64,000 nucleotides of DNA from Limnoperna fortunei (lineage: Eukaryota > Mollusca > Bivalvia > Mytilida > Modiolidae). Shown here in pieces: positions 54,001-57,640 of this stretch. The notes below the pieces were generated by a model. That model worked only from the letters and a program-made list of their open reading frames with translations, did not search any database and was not told the origin of the DNA. The DNA lies in assembly GCA_944474755.1 (NCBI GenBank), contig OX104113.1:20027563-20091562 (forward strand), read 5' to 3'. The number at the start of each line of letters is the position of its first letter. Position 1 is the first letter of the stretch. Made by a program: the position numbers and the translations under genes.

Positions 54001-56231
54001 TCTACACACAGATTATGTAAAACATTGTTGACCTGACTTAATTTTTACAGGTATAAACTTGTAAGATAATGTTACATCTTTATGAATGTCTTTAGATATC
54101 ATAAACCTCTTTATTTTATGGTTGTATCATGTTCTAAAATCTTGTCATTTTAAACAAACAACATTTTGCTATACAGAGATCCAGCAATGAATAGGATTCT
54201 ATTGTCAATGGTGTCCAATGTCTAAACAGATGTTAATTATACCAAATGGCTGGAATACTAATATAACTTAAATTTTTTAGACCCTAACGCAAAAACTTTA
54301 CTGGTTGCAGAAAAACTGTATAATGGATATTAAAAAGTTGCAATTTATTTCATTATAATATCTGGTTTTCGCAAAAACTACCATAAACATGTTTATTACA
54401 TAATATATATTTTTGCCTTTTTCCTATTGGCCTAAACCAATACACGTGACTTTCCATTTCCTATCATATTGGTTTGCAAAAAACTCTTTCTACTCAATAA
54501 AAAACCATATTGCACTCTCGTGAAAAATTTATGAATGAAAAAACCTAGCATGTGCTGTTTCCCCCAACGGAAATACGATAGCCAATCAAATCTTCTTTCT
54601 TTAATCCCCTAAACCAATCAAAATTATCGTTCTGACTGATGTTCAGATTATATTGTTGTTTGTAAACATGGTAACGTTGTAACGTCATTAGTGAACGTAA
54701 TGCGGATAGTTCTGGTGCTAATAAGCGAAGATTTGCAGATATTACTAACTTGGAAATTAATGAAATCATTAAGAAAAAAGATGCTGTCAACACTCGCAAA
54801 TCGAAAGAGCAAGCGATTATTTTCTTTCCAAATATTTACGTGAAACTGATATGTCAGTTAGTTTTGAAATGGCGGACCCTCAGGAATTAGACTCAAATCT
54901 ACGTAAATTTTACGCATTAGCAAGGACTGAGGATGGGACATTATACAAGAAATAATCAACGCAAACATTTCGTCATGGATTATGTCGATATTTTACCGAT
55001 TTTTGATAAATAAATATTATGAAAGACAGTCACTTTCGGGCATAATATATTCCATTTCATGACTCAATAAATTATGTAATAAAACAATTACTACACTCGA
55101 ACTCGATCAATATGAGGTTTTATGGAGCAGGGTAGAATAATATTGAACTTGGCTTCGCCTCGTTCAATATTATTCTACCCTGCTCCATAAAACCTCATAT
55201 TGATCTCGTTCAAGTGCAGTAATTGTATAATATATGCACTTTGTGCTGTGCTGTTATATTTAGCATATAAACCAAACTATCTTGGGATAAATAATAGATA
55301 ATTTAATTACATTGGGTACAGTTCCAGTACACCATGAAAACTATGAAAAGGTGAAATGAATGTTAAATGGTCCAAAACATTACATTTCACAGGTACATCA
55401 GTATACCATAAATATATAGAAAATTTCACAACTTATAAATTATGCTTCAGTGGATTAGTTCTTAAGTACATTCAGATATTTACATAGTTCAAATTCCATT
55501 AAATATGAATGATTGTTGATACATGTACATTTACAGATATTGTAACAAGAAAAACAGAAACATAGCCTGATTTTTCCTTGATCCTTTAAATTTTTATGTT
55601 AGTGTGATTCCAATATCCATGTTAGTATCTAGTCCAGATCTGACAATTGTTTTGTTAAATATGTTTCAGTGATAAATTCCTGTAAGATATTCAGACCGTA
55701 TACAGGATTTTTGTAACAGAAGTCTTTTTACAGGTAAAATAAAGGATACAGTTTTTTCTTTCAGTTGAAACATCATAGAAAATTTGTGATTCTTATAAAG
55801 TTTCTAACAGATTTTAAATGACTGCTAAATTTGGCAAACCTTACAGCATTGTGTTTTTTTTTCAGAAAAAAAGTGAAGGTTTACATCTAACAACTTAAAC
55901 TGATGAACCTAACCCTAAATTCCACTTTGGTTATAACTATGTAACTACCATTCTCTGTGGGGATATCAAGACCCAAATTTCTTAGTTATCTTAAAGACCT
56001 CCTTTTCTCTGGTGGGAACTAAGACCAGAATGCCACCTTGATTGTAAATACATACCTTTCTTTGATGGGAACCAAGAACAGAATGCCACCTTGATTGTAA
56101 ATACAAACCTTTCTCTGGTGGGAACCAATACCAGAATACCACCTTGATTGTAAATACATACCTTTCTCTGGTTCTTTACAGATCAGCTGAAAGTTTGGTA
56201 ACTTTACAATAAGTATCTGTTGAAGTACATC
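7887..56231 (-). CDS. CCDC88: CCDC88 family (Girdin/Daple-like) gene, whole span seen; 5' end missing
   Basis: This is a multi-exon gene read on the minus strand. In the family, the N-terminal Hook domain binds microtubules or dynein, a long coiled coil dimerises, a GBA motif activates Galpha-i, and the Daple C-terminus binds the Dishevelled PDZ domain. In this sequence, Hook-like residues (LLLILGCAVQCDKKE), long heptad coiled coil, the junction motifs DARAARLLRDEIDILREK and RLEEKIMDAYK, a GBA core LTLEQFL and a terminal YGCV appear in the family order. All exon junctions have GT/AG ends and phases that chain without a stop. The constitutive exons total about 1,833 codons. The first ~100 residues of the Hook domain were not found and probably lie beyond the window. 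One invertebrate gene appears to correspond to vertebrate CCDC88A/B/C; the GCV end is Daple-like. Identity is firm; individual exon ends are my own splice calls. Confidence 0.94.
9150..9765. repeat. Internally repeated dispersed repeat (three degenerate units)
   Basis: Units contain gaccttgacct, atttctacagcatcaatagg / atttcctccagcaccaatag, cttacccacttgat and a caaactttttgaatta-type stretch repeated about every 250 bases. The segment ends in a ggcggataggtgggcagag tail. It lies in the last intron. Confidence 0.6.
9893..10465 (+). repeat. Dispersed repeat family C, copy 1
   Basis: Shares tttgcttgcattttttcatt, ttctaaagggacattatg, cgtctgctttcgtgacgttc, tcccgccttaactgca and ctacaaaaggagcataagct with 39108-39590. 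A small fragment of the same family is at 41895-42000. Confidence 0.8.
11332..11462 (-). CDS. CCDC88: CCDC88 exon with GBA (Galpha-binding and activating) motif
   Basis: The 131-nt exon encodes LGRPANLGDDDDDDGGFGKR and then DSPSNEMLTLEQFLMESSKS. The second part matches the GBA motif of Girdin (GSPGSEVVTLQQFLEESNKL), including the Phe that contacts Galpha-i switch II. By homology it gives receptor-independent activation of Gi. A run of six Asp precedes it. The acceptor is AATGTTTCAG and the donor is GCAAAG|GTGAGT, phase 0. Confidence 0.93.
11463..12673. other. Intron, nothing recognised
   Basis: No exon-like frame with splice sites or obvious repeat. Confidence 0.4.
12674..12727 (-). CDS. CCDC88: CCDC88 54-nt exon
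   Basis: The small exon encodes SKSTEDLLAAGSTSLLP with split Gly codons at both ends. The acceptor is ACTTCCTTTAG and the donor is TGCCAG|GTAACT. The phase 1-1 length makes it skippable, joining SMRG directly to the GBA exon. Confidence 0.87.
12728..13914. other. Intron, nothing recognised
   Basis: AT-rich, no repeat or frame that I can support. Confidence 0.4.
13915..14046 (-). CDS. CCDC88: CCDC88 exon, Ser-rich region before GBA
   Basis: The 132-nt exon encodes SKRRNSADNILDGPSLASQK and then SLAKSTTALHMLSGGGGHEK. RRNS is a basophilic-kinase-like site (inference). The acceptor is TTCTGTGCAG and the donor is ATGAGAG|GTAAAT, phase 1 on both sides. Confidence 0.9.
14725..15231 (-). CDS. CCDC88: Cassette-type exon, Pro/Thr-rich (about 169 codons)
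   Basis: The open frame starts after the acceptor ACATAAAG with KKEEKEQAALKNSAGNLIAK. It contains a loose repeat GPYTSTPILEPRGPYV, STPALIPRGPFILTPKLL and an acidic Gln/Glu/Lys tail. The donor I favour is ACAA|GTATGA at 14723-14724; ACA|GTACAA six bases upstream also keeps phase 1. If neither is used, the frame runs to a stop at 14642 and would give a shorter protein lacking the GBA and PDZ motifs. Not recognised in vertebrate homologues. Coding is likely; the 3' edge is uncertain. Confidence 0.75.
15420..15455 (-). CDS. CCDC88: Candidate 36-nt microexon
   Basis: A 36-nt stretch lies between a good acceptor (ATAAATTTTTAG) and a good donor (TTTTG|GTAAGG). In the required phase it reads WEEPEYMYIPF with a split codon at each end, with no stop. 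Length and phase (1-1) allow inclusion or skipping. The Tyr-rich, acidic peptide resembles a short regulatory insert. This rests on splice signals and frame only. Confidence 0.65.
15456..16677. other. Intron, nothing recognised
   Basis: AT-rich; a few atacacaatatttattatac-type simple duplications near 15890-15930. Confidence 0.4.
16678..16780 (-). CDS. CCDC88: CCDC88 exon, Ser/Asn-rich linker
   Basis: The 103-nt exon encodes PRSKSRNNLTDLSADNTSHG and SGDVTENGDSAKKS. The acceptor is TTTTAACAG and the donor is AATCAG|GTAGTG. It ends with one base of a codon. The next exons (15420-15455, 14725-15231 and 13915-14046) all accept this phase, so several splice patterns are possible. Confidence 0.9.
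17225..17282 (-). CDS. CCDC88: CCDC88 exon, basic region after the coiled coil
   Basis: The 58-nt exon encodes NKGLGARIARKAAKIFVSK. It is basic and probably amphipathic, at the position of the phosphoinositide-binding basic stretch of Girdin (inference from position). The acceptor is CTTTTTCAG and the donor is TCAAAG|GTAAGA, phase 0. Confidence 0.9.
17695..17781 (-). CDS. CCDC88: CCDC88 exon, RLEEKIMDAYK motif
   Basis: The 87-nt exon encodes EKLGDLKRQKERLEEKIMDA and YKRQETQK. The RQKERLEEKIMDAYK run is almost identical to RRQKEKLEEKIMDQYK of Girdin and marks the end of the coiled coil. The acceptor is AATTTGCAG and the donor is GAAAAA|GTATGT. Confidence 0.96.
18016..18161 (-). CDS. CCDC88: CCDC88 exon, end of coiled coil
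   Basis: The 146-nt exon encodes SLFQLNQKMEDDNKNLLMQV and then QALLNTNSDLLTQILNSKDT. It matches [32 protein letters not shown] of Girdin. The acceptor is TTGTTTTTAG and the donor is TTACTT|GTAAGC. Confidence 0.95.
18501..19232 (-). CDS. CCDC88: CCDC88 coiled-coil exon rich in SLQ/LQSQ repeats (244 codons)
   Basis: The 732-nt exon (244 codons, phase 0-0) starts NATLMTENKNMKSHTDSLNE and passes through SFLQEQNSSLQSQNAKIQVE and DYEALISEHGSLKSLHKSLK. It matches the NNATLQAEKQ, LQEQNTTLQTQNAKLQVE and YESLIAKHGTLKSAHKNLE stretches of Girdin. It ends ELNNLGHKYD. The acceptor is ACTTTTCAG and the donor is TATGAT|GTAAGT. Confidence 0.96.
19573..19696 (-). CDS. CCDC88: CCDC88 exon, linker then coiled coil
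   Basis: The 124-nt exon encodes HGTKVTYHGPLGAPRTVPLT and then TKEILELKDHLINVERT. The latter matches TRELLKVKDRLIEVERN of Girdin. The Gly/Pro part interrupts the coiled coil where Girdin also has a loop. The acceptor is GTTTTACAG and the donor is GAACA|GTGAGT, phase 0. Confidence 0.94.
20963..21076 (-). CDS. CCDC88: CCDC88 exon, coiled coil
   Basis: The 114-nt exon encodes LDESKNRNVRLQEELRILKR and ECESLKQRYEEESVGNE. It corresponds to LEESTNYNQQLRQELKTVKKNYEALKQRQDEE of Girdin. The acceptor is TTATTTTAG and the donor is GAACG|GTTAGT. Confidence 0.94.
21171..22640 (+). repeat. Dispersed repeat family A, copy 1 (~1.5 kb)
   Basis: Begins actagaggctcccaggaacc and ends gggtcaggtgagctaaaa. The ends carry GCTCACCTGA and TCAGGTGAGC as short inverted repeats. 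Inside, a ~500-bp unit is repeated (for example cagacaatcttga at about 21665 and 22166; aagggcaataactcctataa twice). A gacgacgac microsatellite precedes the 3' end. The second long copy is at 43505-45172. No protein is encoded. Confidence 0.9.
22641..23771. other. Intron, nothing recognised
   Basis: No supported feature. Confidence 0.35.
23772..23861 (-). CDS. CCDC88: CCDC88 exon, RYKALENMM coiled coil
   Basis: The 90-nt exon encodes RYKALENMMEDAFKKSMEIK plus EDKILSLQS. It matches SRYKLLESKLESTLKKSLEIKEEKI of Girdin. The acceptor is TTTTTTTCAG and the donor is GAGCAG|GTAAAA. It ends with two bases of an Arg codon completed by the next exon. Confidence 0.95.
24494..26020 (-). CDS. CCDC88: Giant 509-codon cassette-type exon inside the coiled coil
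   Basis: The exon reads open for 1,527 nt (509 codons) in the gene's frame. Its donor is ATTGT|GTAAGT. Its start is either an AATAATAG acceptor at 26021-26022 or, for a separate transcript, the ATG at 26008-26010. The phase (two bases in, two bases out) makes it skippable. The protein is acidic, rich in Ser, Asn, Asp and Glu, has scattered Cys and Trp, and lacks heptads. It begins MDPAYRGYRHSLAAPENIR and ends DFKMLKEIVIV. I recognise no domain. Vertebrate Girdin and Daple go straight from the previous exon to the RYK exon, so this is an insertion relative to them. The polypyrimidine tract at its acceptor is poor. The exon is very likely coding; how it is spliced or started is uncertain. Confidence 0.85.
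26032..26413. mobile_element. 382-bp insertion flanked by 16-bp direct repeats
   Basis: The direct repeat gtgtcctattatttca occurs at 26016-26031 and 26414-26429 and encloses this segment, as expected for a retroposition target-site duplication. The inside holds a 36-bp minisatellite. No poly(A) tail or TIR is clear, so the element type is open. The left repeat contains the acceptor of the giant exon. Confidence 0.7.
26103..26273. repeat. 36-bp minisatellite, four full units plus a partial
   Basis: The unit is acaactgcagcaaagtaatt followed by gtaaattgtaaccata, repeated from 26103 to 26246, then a shortened fifth copy. Because 36 is a multiple of three, all three minus-strand frames stay open, giving spurious reading frames of 68-93 residues. 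Confidence 0.95.
26430..27976. other. Intron or possible promoter region upstream of the giant exon; nothing firm
   Basis: No exon with consistent splice phase. If the giant exon starts its own transcript, its promoter would be in or above this segment. Confidence 0.35.
27977..28104 (-). CDS. CCDC88: CCDC88 exon, coiled coil before the giant cassette
   Basis: The 128-nt exon encodes ELVNEKIKSQQFSNELEKLN and then GELERVGINKEKLVLAEHS plus QDET. It matches DLVSEKLKTQQMNNDLEKLTHELEKIGLNKE of Girdin. The acceptor is TTTTACAG and the donor is GAAAC|GTAAGT. It ends after two bases of a codon. Those can be completed either by the 1,527-nt cassette (Thr) or directly by the RYKALENMME exon (also Thr), so skipping preserves the frame. 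Confidence 0.95.
28255..28470 (-). repeat. Dispersed repeat family D, copy 1
   Basis: Shares atcaaagacagaaatgg, acaggaagtaggtgagc, gacagacctga, ggccatgct.atgctgcata and gttgctgagaaaa.tgttac with 39822-40060. Confidence 0.8.
29150..29575 (+). repeat. Degenerate dispersed repeat, two units
   Basis: The unit contains caatttggattgtgttgaaaa / caaataggattgtgctgaaaa, cttgatcttcattttatagtac and gctgtgcaaagttttaa. The segment ends in gagggtataacatatta, like the tail at about 3840. Confidence 0.6.
30573..30735 (+). mobile_element. Diverged tRNA-derived SINE
   Basis: An A-box-like gagtggcagagtgg is followed by a tail (tcctgggtactcagggttcctcc ... actggatgccatgatatagctgaa) resembling the younger SINE copies. 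Confidence 0.6.
31162..33504. mobile_element. Non-autonomous DNA transposon, TA target duplication (~2.34 kb)
   Basis: The ends read CAGACGTGACGTGTTTTTTA and, inverted, CAGAGAGAACGTGTTTTTTA, each flanked by TA. Subterminal ccacggtgg / ccaccgtgg motifs recur near both ends (about 31197-31310 and 33380-33470). No transposase frame is present; the overlapping frames at 31752-32044 on opposite strands look like noise. TA duplication plus a CAG start suggest the Tc1/mariner superfamily (inference). Confidence 0.75.
33922..34023. repeat. 33-bp tandem repeat, three units
   Basis: The unit tctggggatgttagcaagta plus tttgtaaattttt is repeated three times almost exactly. Confidence 0.95.
34218..36344. 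mobile_element. Non-autonomous DNA transposon with TA duplication, containing a nested SINE-like insert (~2.1 kb)
   Basis: Terminal inverted repeats of about 36 bp start CAGTACGCCCAGAGTGTATG on the left and CAGTACGCCCAGAGTGTGTG on the inverted right end. Both are flanked by TA. Just inside the left end is a perfect palindrome (aaacactctacac-a-gtgtagagtgttt, 34245-34271). The right end has several gtgttacaccg-type subterminal repeats. CAGT ends and TA point to Tc1/mariner. No transposase is visible. The insertion at 35195-35702 is younger. Confidence 0.85.
35195..35702 (-). mobile_element. SINE-like insertion with 12-bp target-site duplication
   Basis: The flanks agttctgtttga at 35183-35194 and 35703-35714 enclose 508 bp. 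One end has a tgattgattgatt simple repeat. The other is GC-rich (gtcgcctcttacgacaagct ... ccacccggatcccgcacggg). The base composition is strikingly higher in GC than the surroundings. The inside encodes nothing recognisable. Strand assignment assumes the simple repeat is the 3' tail. Confidence 0.75.
36493..37880 (-). CDS. CCDC88: CCDC88 large coiled-coil exon (462 codons)
   Basis: This single 1,388-nt exon encodes about 460 residues of near-continuous heptad repeat with recurring ENRKLQKS, LEQENSDLEVEN and LEKENKRLKQS blocks. It starts IGGNLSDQLTETTNAK and ends KKTVATLRE. It corresponds to the central dimerising coiled coil of Girdin, which is split over several exons in vertebrates as far as I recall. 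The acceptor is TGTTTGTAG. The donor is CGAGAG|GTCAGT, a weaker than usual GTCAGT. The residues across the junction (TLRE|ELVNEK) match TLREDLVSEK of Girdin, which supports the call. Confidence 0.95.
38235..38890. mobile_element. Short TIR element with three internal ~144-bp units
   Basis: Ends GTCTCGCCTG and CAGGCGAGAC are inverted repeats. Inside, a unit containing accaaatattgtcatccta, gtcgctggaccgtgaaattg and aggtcaaggtcaggtgaca is repeated about three times, followed by a cgccgccgccgccgccg microsatellite (38825-38841). No transposase. Confidence 0.75.
39108..39590 (+). repeat. Dispersed repeat family C, copy 2
   Basis: About 480 bp similar along its length to 9893-10465 (gtcagccgctttagtttcta, ttcccgccttaactgcaaaa, ggatctacaaaaggagccta), with indels. 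Confidence 0.8.
39635..39770 (-). CDS. CCDC88: CCDC88 exon, coiled coil
   Basis: The 136-nt exon encodes ERDADREKIKILTEENAQLQ and then a stretch ending in LEQELESARLKIA. It matches the MDRKKIEELMEENMTLE region of Girdin. The acceptor is ACTTGCAG and the donor is ATTGCAG|GTAATT. It leaves one base of a Gly codon. Confidence 0.92.
39822..40062 (-). repeat. Dispersed repeat family D, copy 2
   Basis: Similar to 28255-28470. It extends further into a tttcactcagtgaaatctggcc palindrome at its end. Confidence 0.8.
40505..40651 (-). CDS. CCDC88: CCDC88 exon, coiled coil (ELREDN motif)
   Basis: The 147-nt exon (49 codons, phase 0-0) begins ELREDNAILTETNNILEEQI, matching ELKEDNQVLLETKTMLEDQL of Girdin. 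It ends in RHRQQVEEMTL. The acceptor is TTTATTTTTAG and the donor is CTCTT|GTAAGT. Confidence 0.95.
40835..40985 (-). mobile_element. Old, diverged SINE
   Basis: ggaaaactgacaccccttg, ttaaggctggagtagat and ccacagaggctt parallel the corresponding stretches of the young SINEs, with many substitutions. Confidence 0.55.
41537..41623 (-). CDS. CCDC88: CCDC88 exon, coiled coil
   Basis: The 87-nt exon (29 codons, phase 0-0) encodes VSQTNSYQTELSKCKEKLND plus LEFYMSRCN. It aligns with the VSRYKERLHDIEFYKARV segment of Girdin. The acceptor is TTTACCTAG and the donor is GCAAT|GTAAGT, a consensus site. Confidence 0.93.
42070..42275. repeat. Tandem duplication (~100 bp unit)
   Basis: gatgacagggatattgcttc ... 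ggctatttcatattcattat is repeated as gatgacaggtatattgcttc ... with a few differences. Confidence 0.9.
42902..42973 (-). CDS. CCDC88: CCDC88 exon, conserved DARAAR coiled-coil motif
   Basis: The 72-nt exon (24 codons, phase 0-0) encodes NNALIQDARAARLLRDEIDI plus LREK. It aligns with NMNLLSDARSARMYRDELDALREK of the vertebrate proteins, one of the clearest family matches in the window. The acceptor is TTTTATAG and the donor is GAGAAG|GTATTT. Confidence 0.95.
43505..45172 (+). repeat. Dispersed repeat family A, copy 2, split by a SINE
   Basis: Matches 21171-22640 from actagaggct to ggtcaggtgagctaaaa, but with a SINE inserted at 43777-44047 and a shorter 3' end without the gac microsatellite. Confidence 0.9.
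43777..44047 (-). mobile_element. Full-length tRNA-derived SINE with 12-bp TSD
   Basis: The minus strand starts ggggcctcggtggccgagtg (A-box TGGCCGAGTGG) and carries the B-box GGTTCGATTC. It continues into a conserved body and ends in a gaaaaattgctgaaagtggc-type tail with an aacaaacaaa repeat. ttttctatttta at 43765-43776 and 44048-44059 is the target duplication, and copy 1 of family A shows the empty site. Confidence 0.93.
45190..45735. mobile_element. Small TIR element (~545 bp)
   Basis: The left end ttcatgggtgaaagtt and right end aactttcacccatga are inverted repeats, with gta on both sides as a possible target duplication. It contains a GC-rich ggggtccagggggcgaagcc stretch; its two short frames are not recognisable. 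Confidence 0.65.
45925..46265. repeat. Tandem duplication (~165 bp unit, two copies)
   Basis: aactatgtgtaaaaatctaa, gtatttg.taaacaggaagtag, accatatggga and tctagttg recur in both units. The aacaggaagtag core is also found in family D. Confidence 0.8.
47511..47592 (-). CDS. CCDC88: CCDC88 exon, coiled coil
   Basis: The 82-nt exon completes the split Leu codon and encodes EDKQEIISDIQVELDDHKGT plus VSKLRSE in heptad register. It occupies the position of the EEKTEQLLDCKQELEQME segment of Girdin. The acceptor is CTATTTAAG and the donor is GCGAG|GTAAAA, phase 0. Confidence 0.9.
47935..48085. repeat. Tandem duplication (~73 bp unit, two copies)
   Basis: aatccctttttaattctttt ... atttgcaacaagttgtaatt followed by a close second copy. 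Confidence 0.8.
48331..48488 (-). CDS. CCDC88: CCDC88 exon, linker and start of main coiled coil
   Basis: The 158-nt exon encodes ILAELAQERDFYQAQ, then a Ser/Pro linker (LPLSPPTSPEK), then VELADCKAKIRKLRQEL. The latter matches VELADAKAKIRRLRQEL of Girdin nearly residue for residue. The donor is GAATT|GTTAGT and leaves two bases of a Leu codon. The SPPTSP linker is a plausible proline-directed phosphorylation site (inference). Confidence 0.94.
49112..49231 (-). CDS. CCDC88: CCDC88 exon, end of Hook domain into coiled coil
   Basis: The 120-nt exon (40 codons, phase 0-0) encodes VTDDSEFIMHMEPTEQLETY and ends in VTRLIKERDDYFE. It corresponds to the family segment where the Hook domain leads into the coiled coil (LKRLIDERDE in Girdin). 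The acceptor is TATTTAAG and the donor is GAG|GTAATG. Confidence 0.92.
49232..50440. other. Intron, nothing recognised
   Basis: AT-rich with no supported feature. Confidence 0.35.
50454..50722 (-). mobile_element. Full-length tRNA-derived SINE with 13-bp TSD
   Basis: Nearly the same sequence as the SINE at 43777-44047. caatacaaattta flanks it at 50441-50453 and 50723-50735. Confidence 0.95.
50736..52640. other. Intron, nothing recognised
   Basis: No exon or repeat supported. Confidence 0.35.
52655..53092. repeat. Tandem repeat (~130 bp unit, 3-4 units) touching a splice donor
   Basis: Units share caagtgtctctcagaacc, atgatctctacatgag, ttctattagtacagatggtt and atacataa / atacc. The last unit's ggttatac forms the donor of the Hook exon at 53077-53219. 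Confidence 0.85.
53077..53219 (-). CDS. CCDC88: CCDC88 exon, Hook domain core
   Basis: The 143-nt exon encodes TSLTELKKVLLLILGCAVQC followed by DKKETIIENIKSLEVQVQHDI. The LLLILGCAVQC..KKE stretch is the hallmark of the family Hook domain. The acceptor is TTTACAG and the donor is AAAGAG|GTATAA. It enters after one base of a split Glu codon and leaves in phase 0. The donor is the edge of the last unit of a ~130-bp tandem repeat (about 52650-53090). Confidence 0.93.
54675..54955 (+). pseudogene. Fragment of a Crypton-derived (DUF3504/ZMYM-QRICH1-like) protein, frameshifted
   Basis: The first frame reads RFADITNLEINEIIKKKDAV and NTRKSKEQAI. After a shift near 54820 the frame continues SKYLRETDMSVSFEMADPQE and LDSNLRKFYALARTEDGTLY, then a stop. 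The pattern (acidic helix, NTRKS, YLRE, LD..LRKFYA.AR..DG.LY) is that of the N-terminal part of DUF3504 proteins (ZMYM2/QRICH1/KCTD1 relatives), abundant as transposon-derived genes in invertebrates. It is a truncated relic in an intron, on the strand opposite the host gene. Family assignment is from memory of the motif pattern. Confidence 0.6.
55085..55225. mobile_element. Palindromic MITE-like hairpin (141 bp)
   Basis: 44-nt perfect arms (55105-55148 and 55162-55205) surround a 13-nt loop that itself contains ggcttcgcc. Outside, 20 more positions pair with four mismatches (caattact... / ...agtaattg). Confidence 0.9.
55975..56165. repeat. 53-bp tandem repeat (about three units) including a splice donor
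   Basis: The unit accttgattgtaaatacata plus cctttctctggtgggaacca and agaccagaatgcc is repeated. The first unit in transcript order contains the real donor of exon 56162-56231. Confidence 0.9.
56162..56231 (-). CDS. CCDC88: CCDC88 exon, Hook domain (most upstream exon found)
   Basis: The 70-nt exon encodes DVLQQILIVKLPNFQLICKE plus PEK. This matches the Hook-domain segment that reads LQQLIMMSLPNVLIIGK in vertebrate Girdin. The acceptor (TTTTTTTAATTTCTAG) is strong. The donor is AAAG|GTATGT. It starts in phase 0 and ends with one base of a codon that the next exon completes as Glu. The donor lies in a tandem repeat that provides two further donor look-alikes 53 and 106 bases downstream. Confidence 0.9.
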
Positions 56232-56381
56232 CTAGAAATTAAAAAAAATAATATGTTAGAGGAATAAAATAGTTACTACATGTATTAGTGGTAATCAAAA
56301 TGACTGATGGATTTATTGAGGATACCACAATTTTTCCTGTATCAAAACCAACAGTTTAATAAGCAGATAAAGTACAAATGA

Positions 56382-57640
56382 GGTACAATCAGACTTAGGA
56401 AGATATAACTGACCACTATTTTCCTTCCTTATGTGGTACATATATTTACTCTTACTGTTACAGGTATGAACAGTTCAACTGACTACTTTGTTCATGGTTT
56501 AGGAGGTCATTTACATTTGCTACTATCAGAAGTAGACATCTTATTACTCATCACTATTTTCATGGTTTATGTTGTACAATCAGCCTTAGGAGAGGAAACC
56601 ATATTACTGATCATTGTTTTCATGGTTTATGTTGTACAATCAGCCTTAGGAGAGGAAACCATATTACTGATCATTGTTTTCATGGTTTCGAGTGTACAAT
56701 CAGCCTTAGGAGAGGAAACCATATTACTGATCATTGTTTTCATGGTTTATGTTGTACAATCAGCCTTAGGAGAGGAAACCATATTACTGATCATTGTTTT
56801 CATGGTTTCGAGTGTACAATCAGCCTTAGGAGAAGAAACCATATTACTGATCACTATTTTCATGGTTTATGTTGTACAATCAGCCTTAGGAGAGGAAACC
56901 ATATTACTGATCATTGTTTTCATGGTTTCAAGTGTACAATCAGCCTTAGGAGAAGAAACCATATAACTGATCATTGTTTTCATGGCTTCAAGTGTACAAT
57001 CAGCTTTAGGAGAAGAAACCATATTACTGATCATTGTTTTCATGGTTTCGAGTGTACAATCAGCCTTACTAGTAGGAGAAGAAACCATATTACTGATCAT
57101 TGTTTTCATGGTTTCTAGTGTACTTTCAGCCTTAGAAGAAGAAACCATATTACTGATCATTGTTTTCATGGTTTCAAATGTACAATCAGCCTTAGGAGAG
57201 GAAACCATATTACTGATCATTGTTTTCATGGTTTCGAGTGTACAATCAGCCTTAGGAGAAGAAACCATATTACTGATCATTGTTTTCATGGTTTCAAGTG
57301 TACAATCAGCCTTAGGAGAAGAAACCATATTACTGATCATTGTTTTCATGGTTTCGAGTGTACAATCTGCCTTACTAGTAGGAGAAGAAACCATATTACT
57401 GATCATTGTTTTCATGGTTTCTAGTGTACTTTCAGCCTTAGGAGAAGAAACCATATTACTGATCATTGTTTTCATGGTTTCAAGTGAACAATCAGCCTTA
57501 GGAGAAGAAACCATATTACTGATCATTGTTTTCATGGTTTCTAGTGTACAATCAGCCTTACTGGTAGGAGAAGAAACCATATTACTGATCATTGTTTTCA
57601 TGGTTTCGAGAGTACAATCAGCCTTAGGAGGATGAACCAT
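56382..57640. repeat. 60-bp minisatellite, about 20 units, open on both strands
   Basis: The unit is cagccttaggagaggaaacc atattactgatcattgtttt catggtttatgttgtacaat with variants. A few units are 66 bp (extra six bases at ctagta / ctggta). Unit sizes of 60 and 66 keep the frame, giving frames of 177 and 217 residues on plus and 257 on minus (20-residue unit KADCTLETMKTMISNMVSSP). It lies in the gene's intron. The first units are degenerate. I treat it as a satellite, not a gene. Confidence 0.95.

Noticed and set aside
56433..57635. Long plus-strand frames of 177 and 217 residues with ILLIIVFMVSSVQSALGEE repeats, looking like membrane segments
   Set aside because: They are the direct translation of a 60-bp minisatellite whose period is a multiple of three; hydrophobicity follows from base composition.
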